Source of the DNA: G020348185 sp964525045
GTDB taxonomy: Bacteria; Nitrospirota; Nitrospiria; Nitrospirales; UBA8639
Assembly: GCA_964525045.1 (NCBI GenBank)
Contig: CAZGFD010000027.1
Span: forward strand, 1 to 52,300
Direction: 5' to 3'
DNA: 52,300 nt
Shown here: positions 8,349 through 16,816 of the stretch, one piece after another
Layout of the letters: the number at the start of each line of letters is the position of its first letter
Position numbering within the stretch: the stretch's first letter is position 1
Notes under the pieces: model-generated
The model's input: only the letters and a program-made list of their open reading frames with translations
The model's database searches: none
Told to the model about the DNA's origin: nothing
Position numbers and translations under genes: made by a program

Positions 8349-9149
8349 ATGAAGACCCCCCTCCCCCCTCACCCATGGCTACATGAATATTATCAAGGCC
8401 AGGAACAACGGCAAGGGATTATCAACTCCCTTTTTGACCGTATTGCGCCGGACTATGACTGGATAAGCCAATTCTTATCATTTGGGTCCGGAAAATGGCA
8501 TCGACAGACCACACTTCGTCGTCTTGGCCTTTCACAAGGCATGAGGGTGTTGGATGTCGCTTGCGGACCGGGGACGGTTGGGCGTTGTGCAAAGAACCTG
8601 GTGGGATCGGGTGGTTGCGTCGTAGGGTTGGATCCCAGCCTGGGAATGCTTCAGGAAGCCCAAAAGCACTCCCTGTCTTATTTGACTCAGGGGCTGGCCG
8701 AACATTTGCCGTTTCATGAATCGACGTTTGATTTCGTGACGATGGGATACGCCCTACGCCATGTTTCCGATGTATCACACACATTCAAAGAATATTTTCG
8801 AGTATTGAAACCTGGTGGAACGTTACTCATCCTTGAAATCTCCCGTCCCCATTCGACCATTCATCTCCAGTTCACCAAATTCTTTTTAAAAACCGTGGTC
8901 CCCCGAATGGCTCAACTGCGGACCAGAAATCATCACGCCCTGACGCTCATGCGGTATTTTTGGGACACGATTGAACATTGCGTCTCCCCTCATCAAATAC
9001 TTTCCTCCATGAACGAAACCGGATTTGTTCGTTCGAACGTATCGGAAATGGCTGGCGGGCTCATTCGAGATTATATAGCCTGGAAACCTCTACCTCAGGA
9101 CCTTTTCTTCCCTCCCTCCATATTGACACAACCCCGCAAGACACAGTAA
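8349..9149 (+). CDS. SAM-dependent methyltransferase of the aryl-polyene cluster
   Basis: This 266-residue class I methyltransferase is related to UbiE/COQ5. The N-terminus reads INSLFDRIAPDYDWIS, followed by SAM motif I VLDVACGPGTVG (about 69-80), the acidic end of strand 2 (GLDPSLGML) and post-motif LKPGGTLLILEIS. Aryl-polyene clusters usually include one methyltransferase that modifies the aryl head group, and this one is inferred to do the same. As a UbiE relative it could instead act on a quinone, but it is the first gene of an operon of polyene genes. The start is the ATG directly after GGAGGA; the spacing is short. Confidence 0.85.
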   Translation: MKTPLPPHPWLHEYYQGQEQRQGIINSLFDRIAPDYDWISQFLSFGSGKWHRQTTLRRLGLSQGMRVLDVACGPGTVGRCAKNLVGSGGCVVGLDPSLGMLQEAQKHSLSYLTQGLAEHLPFHESTFDFVTMGYALRHVSDVSHTFKEYFRVLKPGGTLLILEISRPHSTIHLQFTKFFLKTVVPRMAQLRTRNHHALTLMRYFWDTIEHCVSPHQILSSMNETGFVRSNVSEMAGGLIRDYIAWKPLPQDLFFPPSILTQPRKTQ

Positions 9150-9193
9150 ATCACTATACCAGCGCTTGCCTTTATATTTGCCATTGGGAGTAA

Positions 9194-9466
9194 ATGCCGT
9201 TGTCGACTTCTTCTTCAATAGAAAATGAAATTGCCAATCTGATCGTTCAGACTCTGAACCTGACGATTAATCCTTCAGAGATCGATCCTGTAGCCCCCTT
9301 ATTTGGCGAAGGGCTTGGATTAGACTCCATAGACGCCCTCGAACTGGCTCTGGTCATCTATCAAAACTATGGATATAAATTGCGATCTGATGACCCGGAG
9401 AATGCCAAAATATTTTCTTCTCTTCGGACACTCTGCGAAGCGATTGAAAAAAATCGTACGAAATAA
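9194..9466 (+). CDS. Acyl carrier protein of the aryl-polyene cluster
   Basis: This 90-residue ACP has the phosphopantetheine attachment motif GLGLDSIDALEL, with Ser45 as the predicted 4'-phosphopantetheine site. It is acidic and helical with the usual VAPLFGEG lead-in. It would carry the aryl starter and growing polyene between the ligase, ketosynthase, ketoreductase and dehydratases encoded downstream. Known aryl-polyene clusters commonly encode two ACPs; I find only this one. The ATG follows GGGAG with four bases spacing. Confidence 0.92.
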   Translation: MPLSTSSSIENEIANLIVQTLNLTINPSEIDPVAPLFGEGLGLDSIDALELALVIYQNYGYKLRSDDPENAKIFSSLRTLCEAIEKNRTK

Positions 9467-9586
9467 TTGGGGACACAATTCCATACACCACCGCAAACCG
9501 ATTATGGTGTTGATTCCTGGGGCGAATTCGGCCTATTAGACAACCTCAGGTCATCCCTGTAGCGTGAGTGATAAGGACCTTCCACA
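9467..9586. other. Gap inside the polyene operon
   Basis: This is the longest gap in an otherwise tight operon (120 bases). I looked for a second ACP or thioesterase and found no open frame long enough. A short CACCAC/GTGGTG-like inverted repeat around 9487-9516 may form a weak hairpin. Confidence 0.3.
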
Positions 9587-10954
9587 ATGAATGCCCTCCC
9601 CCTGTTGGGCCCCTATCAACCTGAGGATTCGGTCGCCTGGCATAATGGACAATCTATTTCCTGTGCCACTTTTCTACAGCAGGTAGCCGAATGTCAGAGA
9701 AAACTTCCGGATAAACGGCATGTCCTGAACCTATGCGTGGATCGATATCGCTTTCTCGTCGGCTTTGCCGCGGCTCAGCTCCGCGGACAGATTACCCTCT
9801 TGCCTCCTAACCGCGCACCCCAAATTCTCGCCAAAATTGGAAAGACGTATCAAAGGTGCTACACCATCACAGATGGTGATGAAGAGGTTGATGGCTTAAA
9901 CACGGTTTCTCTTAATCAATTACCGAGGGGTAAGGGACTTTCTATGGCCAATCCCGTCATTCCCGGCCATCACACGGCAGTCATTGCCTTTACTTCCGGG
10001 ACCACAGGGATGCCACGGCCCAATTCCAAAACCTGGGAATCTTTGGTCACGGTAGCCAAAAAAACCGGCAGTCGAATCCCGGGAAATCAGGAAAAGAACG
10101 TGAAGTTGGTTGCCACCGTTCCACACCAGCATATGTATGGTTTGGAAACGTCCATCATGCTCCCGATCCAACAAGGTTGGGCCTTCCATACAGGAAGACC
10201 CTTTTACCCGGAAGATATTCGCTCGGCATTACTGGACCTTCCTAAAAACCGGATTTTGGTATCGACGCCCATTCACCTTCGTGCCTGTCTCGCGGAACAC
10301 ACCCATCTTCCGGACGTTCAATGTGTATTGTCCGCCACCGCCCCTCTTTCAGATTCCCTAGCCAAAGAGGTTGAAACCTCATTTCAAACTCAACTCATCG
10401 AAATATTTGGATTTGCGGAAGCCGGAACGATTGCGACGCGACGAACAGTCACGGGAGAAAGCTGGAAACTGCTCGACGGGCTTTCTCTTTCCAGTCAAGC
10501 CAGCGAACATTTTGTGAATCTGCCTTATTTTTCCGATCCCATTCCCATCCCGGATTCCATCACCCCCCATGGTCTCCACCGATTTAATTTACAGGGACGA
10601 CCTGGCAACTTGATCAACGTCGGAGGTCATCGAGCGTCTTTAGATGACCTGAACTATCAATTGACAGATATTGAGGGTGTGATAGACGGAGTGTTCTTTA
10701 TGCCCGAAGGCCAAGAGGATACGGTAACCCGCCTTATCGCATTTGCCGTGGCTCCGGGACAACGAGCCGAAGCTATATTAGCCAGCCTTCGACAAAAAAT
10801 TGATCCGGCGTTCATGCCCCGCCCGCTCTACCTGGTCGATGCGCTTCCCCGAAATCCGACAGGGAAATTACCCAAGGGAGCATTAGAGACGCTCACGGCT
10901 CATCTATCTGATCGCCCTCAAAATGGGAAATCGGCATCAGCCGAAAAAGAATAA
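9587..10954 (+). CDS. AMP-forming aryl acid ligase (acyl-ACP/CoA synthetase)
   Basis: This 455-residue member of the acyl-adenylate-forming superfamily is shorter than typical acyl-CoA synthetases (500-550) but matches the compact ligases of aryl-polyene clusters. The AMP-binding motif FTSGTTGMPRP lies at about 135-145, a FGFAEAGTIATRR segment occupies the A5 position, and the C-terminal lysine motif is NPTGKLPKG (about 421-429). The predicted reaction is ATP-dependent activation of a hydroxybenzoate- or hydroxycinnamate-type starter and transfer to the ACP. The chorismatase at 21.5-22.6 kb is the likely source of that acid. AAGGA lies about nine bases before the ATG. Confidence 0.88.
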   Translation: MNALPLLGPYQPEDSVAWHNGQSISCATFLQQVAECQRKLPDKRHVLNLCVDRYRFLVGFAAAQLRGQITLLPPNRAPQILAKIGKTYQRCYTITDGDEEVDGLNTVSLNQLPRGKGLSMANPVIPGHHTAVIAFTSGTTGMPRPNSKTWESLVTVAKKTGSRIPGNQEKNVKLVATVPHQHMYGLETSIMLPIQQGWAFHTGRPFYPEDIRSALLDLPKNRILVSTPIHLRACLAEHTHLPDVQCVLSATAPLSDSLAKEVETSFQTQLIEIFGFAEAGTIATRRTVTGESWKLLDGLSLSSQASEHFVNLPYFSDPIPIPDSITPHGLHRFNLQGRPGNLINVGGHRASLDDLNYQLTDIEGVIDGVFFMPEGQEDTVTRLIAFAVAPGQRAEAILASLRQKIDPAFMPRPLYLVDALPRNPTGKLPKGALETLTAHLSDRPQNGKSASAEKE

Positions 10955-10963
10955 CCATAATGT

Positions 10964-11290
10964 ATGTCTGACGAACGATTAGTGAAGATCAAAAAAGATC
11001 ATCCTGCTCTGTCGGGGCATTTTCCTGGAAACCCCGTTGTCCCGGGTGTCATTATCCTTGAAGAAGTCCTCGAGACTATTCGGCAGCTTGAGCCTATGAT
11101 GATCACATTTGTCGGTGCACCATCAGTGAAGTTCCATACCCCCCTTCATCCTGAAGAGGAGATGACTATTCAATTAGAACCGCTCCAGCCTCAAGGCAGA
11201 AGGTTTGTGTGTACGGCCGGAACTAGACTCATTGCCAGCGGCCTTTTCACCTATCGAAGAGAGGAACCGGCAAGGGGAACCCCGGAATGA
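10964..11290 (+). CDS. Hotdog-fold 3-hydroxyacyl-ACP dehydratase (ApeI-like)
   Basis: This 108-residue hotdog protein has the FabA/FabZ-type motif HPALSGHFPGNPVVPGV near its N-terminus, including the catalytic His in GHFPGNP (His20). Polyene clusters encode two dissimilar dehydratases that form a pair (ApeI and ApeP types); this is the ApeI-like partner and the ORF at 18804 the ApeP-like one. The expected role is removing water from the 3-hydroxyacyl-ACP to create each double bond. Its stop overlaps the next start by four bases (ATGA), so the genes are probably translationally coupled. Confidence 0.85.
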   Translation: MSDERLVKIKKDHPALSGHFPGNPVVPGVIILEEVLETIRQLEPMMITFVGAPSVKFHTPLHPEEEMTIQLEPLQPQGRRFVCTAGTRLIASGLFTYRREEPARGTPE

Positions 11291-12183
11291 GTCAAGGGTG
11301 GCTGGCTCAACGTGAACGGGGATCCCGAATAGCCTACCAGTTCATGGCCTGGTCCGCTCTTCGATTAGGACGGCCTCTCGCCCGGGCACTGCTGCATCCC
11401 ATTTCCCTCTATTTCACTTTCTTTTCTCCCAAAGCCTCAAAAGGGATTCGAACGTTTCTGGAACGAATATTTCATCGCCATGTTGGAGTAAAAGACCTCT
11501 ATCACCAGTATCATTCCTTTTCGGCAACACTGCTTGATCGCATATTTCTCGCCGCTGGGCAATTCCAACATTTTGATTTGAACATTCACGACGCTGAAGT
11601 GCTTTTGGATAGAGTGGATCAAAGCCAAGGGTGTCTCTTACTGGGATCGCACCTTGGGAGTTTCGAGATTGCTCGGGCTAGTGGGTTACAGCGTAGGGAG
11701 GTGGAAATCAAACTTCTCATGTATGAAGAAAACGCGCCCCTTATCAATGAAACTTTGACAAGTTTGGATCCGATCATGGCAAATTCCATCATTCCAGTAG
11801 GACAGCCGGATACCATGCTTCGCGTGAAAGACTGCCTGGATCAGGGGGGACTTGTCGGAATATTAGGAGATCGGGTCATCGAAAACGACAAGGTGGTGTC
11901 GTGCAAATTTCTCGGTCATATGGCGCCATTCCCATCGGGTCCCATGCTTTTGGCCAGCATTGTAAAAACCCCGGTGATCCTGTTCTTTGGGCTTTATCGG
12001 GGAGCCAATCGATATGACGTGTACTTTGAATTGTTCGCAGAGCAGATCATTCTCGATAGAAATCATCGAGCCCGGGATTTACAGGCATGGACGCAACGCT
12101 ATGTCGACCGCTTCGAACATTACTGTCACCTCGCACCCTTCAACTGGTTCAATTTTTATGACTTCTGGGGCAAAGAAGATTAA
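11287..12183 (+). CDS. LpxL/HtrB-like lipid acyltransferase of the polyene cluster
   Basis: This 298-residue acyltransferase belongs to the lysophospholipid/lauroyl acyltransferase family. The HX4E catalytic motif is HLGSFE (His122-Glu127), followed by a GILGDRVI segment and a C-terminal HYCHLAPFNWFNFYDFW block typical of the LpxL family. A basic N-terminus and one hydrophobic segment suggest inner-membrane association. In aryl-polyene clusters such enzymes are thought to help attach the polyene to a glycolipid for outer-membrane display. It overlaps the upstream gene by four bases and the downstream LolA-like gene by 26. Confidence 0.85.
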   Translation: MSQGWLAQRERGSRIAYQFMAWSALRLGRPLARALLHPISLYFTFFSPKASKGIRTFLERIFHRHVGVKDLYHQYHSFSATLLDRIFLAAGQFQHFDLNIHDAEVLLDRVDQSQGCLLLGSHLGSFEIARASGLQRREVEIKLLMYEENAPLINETLTSLDPIMANSIIPVGQPDTMLRVKDCLDQGGLVGILGDRVIENDKVVSCKFLGHMAPFPSGPMLLASIVKTPVILFFGLYRGANRYDVYFELFAEQIILDRNHRARDLQAWTQRYVDRFEHYCHLAPFNWFNFYDFWGKED

Positions 12184-12805
12184 CCACCTTCTAATCAGCC
12201 TGGTCACTTGGGGAGCACTCGGGATTGGAACACTCATGTTTCCGGATAGGGTCGGCGGTATTCAGTACTCCGATGTTGCCCAATCTGAGAATGTGGATGC
12301 ATTGACCCTCGAACAATTGACCCAATCTCTCGCACTGAACCCCATTCATCATGTTCAGTTTGATGAAATTTACGTCTCCCATTTCCTCACCGCACCCATA
12401 ACAAAATCAGGTACCCTGAGTTACACGGCTCCTTCCAAATTTGAAAAACATATCGTCTCACCAACGGAAGAGTCGTTTGTGATAGATGAGGACTTGGTTC
12501 AATATCACAATGTCACGCAGGGCGTAAATCAAACTCTTTCCCTTCAGGACGTTCCCTCACTGCAGGTCTTTATAACCGGTCTCCGGTCACTTTTTTCTGG
12601 AAACCTCAACACATTGCATCGGTATTACCAATTGGAATTGAAAGGGACTTCTCCACGATGGGTCCTTACGATGATTCCGTTAGATGAAGACATTCAGGAA
12701 TCAGTACAATTTATTCGCTTGAAAGGCAAAAATTTTCAAATAAAGGAGATTGAGATACAGGAATCCAATGGCGACCATTCAACGTTATTTCTCAAAGAAT
12801 TGTGA
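12158..12805 (+). CDS. LolA-like periplasmic carrier protein
   Basis: Starting at the ATG at 12158 gives 215 residues beginning with a signal peptide (INHLLISLVTWGALGIGTLM). The frame is open further upstream, but that part lies inside the acyltransferase gene and lacks a signal, so I reject it. The mature protein has LolA-like features: an early helix (LEQLTQSLALNPI), strands such as YTAPSKFEKHIV, and a C-terminal MIPLDEDIQ/IKEIEIQESNG section. Proteins of this type next to an MMPL exporter are standard in aryl-polyene clusters and are inferred to ferry the lipidated polyene across the periplasm. Confidence 0.8.
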   Translation: MTSGAKKINHLLISLVTWGALGIGTLMFPDRVGGIQYSDVAQSENVDALTLEQLTQSLALNPIHHVQFDEIYVSHFLTAPITKSGTLSYTAPSKFEKHIVSPTEESFVIDEDLVQYHNVTQGVNQTLSLQDVPSLQVFITGLRSLFSGNLNTLHRYYQLELKGTSPRWVLTMIPLDEDIQESVQFIRLKGKNFQIKEIEIQESNGDHSTLFLKEL

Positions 12806-12862
12806 AACCGATCGAATCCCATTCATTCAACCTGTTGAGTGTAATGTTTAGGCTTCCCTGCC

Positions 12863-15208
12863 TTGAAACCTGAAACTGTTCGCTGGCTCCCAGCCCTGAT
12901 CTGGATCGTCGTTTTTGCCATCGGATGTTGGCTTGCCATCATCACGACTCGAATTCATACTCAATTAACCTTTTTGCTCCCTTCCGATGGGTCTCCCGTC
13001 CAGCAGCTTCTGGTCAAACACCTCAGTGAAGGTTCAACTTCCCGCCTTATTTTAATTGGGCTCCACGGAAAACAGAGTCAGGTACTCGCGGAAGCCAGTA
13101 CCAAACTGGCCACGACGTTACGGAAAAGCGGATCCTTCAGTTCTGTCCAAAACGGAATGGATTCACAATCCATGAACGATTATGACCTGCTCTATGATTA
13201 TCGTTATTTGCTGAGCCCATCGGTTCGTCCGGAACAGTTCAAAAGGCCTGAATTACGCATGGCCCTTCAACATCGCCTTCAAGACCTGACGGCGCCACTC
13301 CCCCCTTTCATCAAGAGCCGAATCCCCGACGATCCGACCGGGGAGTTTCTCACCATTCTCAAAAATTGGACAAGATCACCATCTCCCAAAAGACTCCATG
13401 GTGTGTGGTTTTCTTCAGACGGACATTATGCCTTGTTGGCAGTCGAAACGAAGGCTTCGGGATTAAATCTCGATGCCCAAGAGCAAATTCAGCGTAACAT
13501 TGCTGATGCGGTTTCCAGCATGAATCAGGAGTATGGACCTGACGCTGGCGTTCAAATAGCCCAAACCGGTCCCGCGGTTTTCGCCGTTGAATCAAGAGCC
13601 GCCATCAAAGAAGAGGCTCGGTGGTTGTCATTCTTCGCAACGGTGCTCGTTATTGGATTTTTGGTCGCATGTTATCGATCTGTGTCCCTCGTAGGCCTCA
13701 GCGTGGTGCCATTAGCCAGTGGGCTGCTCGCAGGGGTCATTGTTGTGAATACCGTCTATGGGTATATCCACGGCATTACCCTGGCATTTGGGACCACACT
13801 GATCGGAGTGGCCATTGATTACCCAATCCATGTATTCAGCCATTTGCGTCCGGCCTCATCTCCCTCAAGCGTCGTAAGACGCCTCTGGCCAATAATGAGA
13901 CTAGGCGCAGTCACCACCGCCGTGGGCTATGGAGCCATGCTTTTTTCCGGATTTCCGGGGCTATCCCAACTTGGCCTATTCGCCATTGTCGGGTTGCTGA
14001 CCGCAGCCATGGTGACCAAATGGATCCTTCCCTCTCTCATACCCGGCGGAATTGAAGTTGGCCCCCATCGGAAAGGACTCATCGACCGCCTGGACAGCCT
14101 TTCACAATATTCTTTTGGGTTGCCTATTGTTATTATGGTTTCCTTGGGTTATCTCATGTGGTCAGACAAACCCTTGTGGGAGAATGACCTTGCCAACTTA
14201 AGTCCGGTTTCCCAAAAATCCAAGCACTTGGATTCCCGACTTCGAAACGAACTCGGGGCACCGGATGTACGAGATGTCATGGTTTTGACGGCTCCATCCG
14301 AACAGGAAATTTTAGAGCAAAGCGAAAAACTCATGCCAATGCTCGATCAATTGGTCCGTCAGCAAACCTTAACCGGTTATGATATGGCTGCCCGATATCT
14401 TCCAAGCATTCGGATGCAACAGAGACGTCAATCGGCGTTACCGAACCCTCAGCAATTAGCAAAACAATTGAACCAAGCGCGAGAAGGCTTACCATTTAGG
14501 GCGGATATTTTTCATACCTTTCTGCAAGATGTTGCAGCCGGAAAAAATTTGCAGCCTCTTGATAGTCAAAAATTCAACAATACGGTATTGGGAGGAAAAA
14601 TTCGCTCTCTCTTATTCCAGCAAAAGGGAAAGTGGGTGGGCCTTATCACGTTGCAAGGAGTGACGGATCGAACCCAACTGATCGCCTTATCCATAGAACC
14701 CAATCATGGAAACCTGTATTACCTTGATCTGAAACAAGAGTCGAACCACATGGTCGGTATCTATCGGGCGGAGATGATAAAATTTTTGAGTGTGGGGGTC
14801 CTCGCGATTATGATAATATTAGGATTCGCCCTTCGATCCCCAAAAGCATGCCTTCGAGTGCTGTTTCCGGTGGCGACGACCGCCGTAACCGTCGTGGCTG
14901 TTTTGCATTTGGTAGATGAACGTCTTTCTCTCTTCCACCTTGCCTCTATGCTCCTTGTAGTGGGAATCGGGTTGGACTATGCCTTGTTTTTTAATCGGGA
15001 TCATGAGTCCAAGGCAGAGCGGATACAAACCATATTTGCTGTCCTGGTCTGTAGTGTGACGACAATCCTGGTGTTCGGTCTTCTCGCTCTATCCCAGACA
15101 CCTGTTCTGCATAGTATAGGAAGTACCGCAGCGTTGGGGGCATTCTGCTGCCTTCTGTTTTCCTCTCTATCCCAAAAACAATCTATACCGCCGACACTTC
15201 AACCTTGA
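12863..15208 (+). CDS. MMPL/RND-family polyene exporter
   Basis: This 781-residue inner-membrane protein has the internally duplicated RND layout. An N-terminal anchor is followed by a large periplasmic loop (about 35-250) and a membrane block (FFATVLVIGFLVACYRSVSL to LLTAAMVTKWILPSLI). A second anchor (around VIMVSLGYLMW) is followed by a second loop and a second membrane block (LSVGVLAIMIILGFALR to the C-terminus). The repeated GVAIDYPIHVFSH and GIGLDYALFFNRDH segments are the family's paired helix-4 motifs with a buried acidic residue used for proton coupling. The start is TTG at 12863 without a clear Shine-Dalgarno. The predicted role is moving the lipid-linked polyene out of the inner membrane. 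Confidence 0.88.
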   Translation: MKPETVRWLPALIWIVVFAIGCWLAIITTRIHTQLTFLLPSDGSPVQQLLVKHLSEGSTSRLILIGLHGKQSQVLAEASTKLATTLRKSGSFSSVQNGMDSQSMNDYDLLYDYRYLLSPSVRPEQFKRPELRMALQHRLQDLTAPLPPFIKSRIPDDPTGEFLTILKNWTRSPSPKRLHGVWFSSDGHYALLAVETKASGLNLDAQEQIQRNIADAVSSMNQEYGPDAGVQIAQTGPAVFAVESRAAIKEEARWLSFFATVLVIGFLVACYRSVSLVGLSVVPLASGLLAGVIVVNTVYGYIHGITLAFGTTLIGVAIDYPIHVFSHLRPASSPSSVVRRLWPIMRLGAVTTAVGYGAMLFSGFPGLSQLGLFAIVGLLTAAMVTKWILPSLIPGGIEVGPHRKGLIDRLDSLSQYSFGLPIVIMVSLGYLMWSDKPLWENDLANLSPVSQKSKHLDSRLRNELGAPDVRDVMVLTAPSEQEILEQSEKLMPMLDQLVRQQTLTGYDMAARYLPSIRMQQRRQSALPNPQQLAKQLNQAREGLPFRADIFHTFLQDVAAGKNLQPLDSQKFNNTVLGGKIRSLLFQQKGKWVGLITLQGVTDRTQLIALSIEPNHGNLYYLDLKQESNHMVGIYRAEMIKFLSVGVLAIMIILGFALRSPKACLRVLFPVATTAVTVVAVLHLVDERLSLFHLASMLLVVGIGLDYALFFNRDHESKAERIQTIFAVLVCSVTTILVFGLLALSQTPVLHSIGSTAALGAFCCLLFSSLSQKQSIPPTLQP

Positions 15209-15223
15209 AATTCACCTACCCTC

Positions 15224-16807
15224 ATGACAACACTAAATTTTGACGTGGCAATTATCGGGAGCGGACTTGCCGGCAATTTACTCGCCAGACAGCTACGGAG
15301 AGCGATTCCACACCTGACCGTGGGCATGTTTGAAAAACAGACGAAGACCTCCTTCAAAGTGGGAGAATCGACAGTGGAAATAGCTGGAAATTATTTATTG
15401 AGGAAGCTTGGACTTTCCAGTTATCTGTATGACCATCAACTACCCAAAAACGGACTCCGTTTCTTTTTTGATTCCGAGAAAAAAGATTCCGAATTGCCCG
15501 ACATGAGTGAGATTGGCAGCCTGGCTCTTCCCTATCACCCGAGTTTTCAATTAGACCGGGCCCGCCTGGAAGCCGATCTTCATCGTATGAACCGGGATGA
15601 TGGTGTTGACGTATTCCTGGGAGTTCAAGTGGATTCTCTCGTCCTCTGTGCCACGGCTCAACCGACGGGTCAGCATCATTTTGTGGTGAAAATGAAATCG
15701 CAAACTCACCAGGGCCGGTGCCGTTGGCTCATTGATGCAACCGGAAGGAGTTCCCTTACCGCACGGCTGAAAAATCTTCGAGTGCCAGAATCAGGCCATG
15801 AACTTGGAGCCGTATGGGGACGATTTCTCAACGTGACCGATGTTGATGCCATAGGACCGGATCATTTTCGACAGCGCGTGCGGTATACCTGTCGTCGGCT
15901 ATCCACAACTCATTTTTGTTACCCGGGGTATTGGATTTGGTTTATCCCCCTGGGAAAAGGGGTGACCAGTATCGGAGTGGTCACAGACCGGAAAGCTTCC
16001 TGGACGGACCGGCTTCGGAAACAAGAGGGCTTTCTCGAATTTCTTCAAGGCCATCACGCGGTCTGGTCGCTGTTGTCCCATGCTGAGCTCATTGATATCG
16101 GAAGTTATGGCCAGCTGGCCTATAGCACAAAACAATATTTCAGTGCCGATCGTTGGGCGTTAACAGGAGAAGCCGCAGCCTTTACTGATCCGTTTTATAG
16201 TCCGGGTTCCGACTTTATTGCTTTGGAAAACGACTTCATTACTGATCTGATTCGACGTGATGAAGAAGGCGAATCGTATGAACGAAGGCATTCGGTAGCC
16301 AATTTGTATAGCGCCTATATGAGCTTTCGATATGAAGCCAGCATGCGCCTCTACCGGAATTTGTATTCGGTCCTCGGGAGCTATGCGCTTATGAAACTGA
16401 AATGGCAGCTCGATTTTCCACTGTATTATCATATGTGGCTCTCACAATATATGCAGGACCATCATCTCCAAGAGGAATTCCTGATCGAACAGGTGGGAGA
16501 TCAGGAACGAATCCTAAACGCACTGTCCAATTTCTCCCATCTATTTAAAAAACTTGAAAGACAACTGGTAGAGAACGGTGAGTACTTTCGAATGAACGGA
16601 GGTGAGTTTACCAACGCCCTGGAAGGGATGGGTTGGGCAGATCGGGTTGGAATTTCTCAAGGCCCGCATCAGGAATTAAAGCGATTAAACGAGATTTTTA
16701 ATTCCAATCGGCAACAAGCCCTGGATCTTTTACAAGAGTGCCGGGAGGAAAGCGTTCGACGCCCTCTTTCGCTTTCCCAATTCCTCGTCCCGCGTGCGCT
16801 TGCTTGA
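15224..16807 (+). CDS. Flavin-dependent halogenase-like oxidoreductase 1
   Basis: This 527-residue FAD protein has the dinucleotide fold GSGLAG at residues 12-17 and GES at 47-49. Two signatures of the flavin-dependent halogenase family are present: WxWxIP as WIWFIP (237-242) and FxxPxxSxG as FTDPFYSPG (320-328). Lys75 (LPKNG) lies where the catalytic lysine is expected. The ~200-residue C-terminal part is helical and unassigned. Aryl-polyene clusters usually carry one such flavoprotein; whether it halogenates, hydroxylates or reduces is not generally settled. Substrate and halide cannot be read from sequence. It follows the exporter by 15 bases in the same operon. Confidence 0.82.
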   Translation: MTTLNFDVAIIGSGLAGNLLARQLRRAIPHLTVGMFEKQTKTSFKVGESTVEIAGNYLLRKLGLSSYLYDHQLPKNGLRFFFDSEKKDSELPDMSEIGSLALPYHPSFQLDRARLEADLHRMNRDDGVDVFLGVQVDSLVLCATAQPTGQHHFVVKMKSQTHQGRCRWLIDATGRSSLTARLKNLRVPESGHELGAVWGRFLNVTDVDAIGPDHFRQRVRYTCRRLSTTHFCYPGYWIWFIPLGKGVTSIGVVTDRKASWTDRLRKQEGFLEFLQGHHAVWSLLSHAELIDIGSYGQLAYSTKQYFSADRWALTGEAAAFTDPFYSPGSDFIALENDFITDLIRRDEEGESYERRHSVANLYSAYMSFRYEASMRLYRNLYSVLGSYALMKLKWQLDFPLYYHMWLSQYMQDHHLQEEFLIEQVGDQERILNALSNFSHLFKKLERQLVENGEYFRMNGGEFTNALEGMGWADRVGISQGPHQELKRLNEIFNSNRQQALDLLQECREESVRRPLSLSQFLVPRALA

Positions 16808-16816
16808 AGACGCTTC

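Noticed and set aside
11987..12157. Upstream extension of the LolA-like frame
   Set aside because: It overlaps the acyltransferase gene, adds no recognisable domain and would bury the signal peptide.
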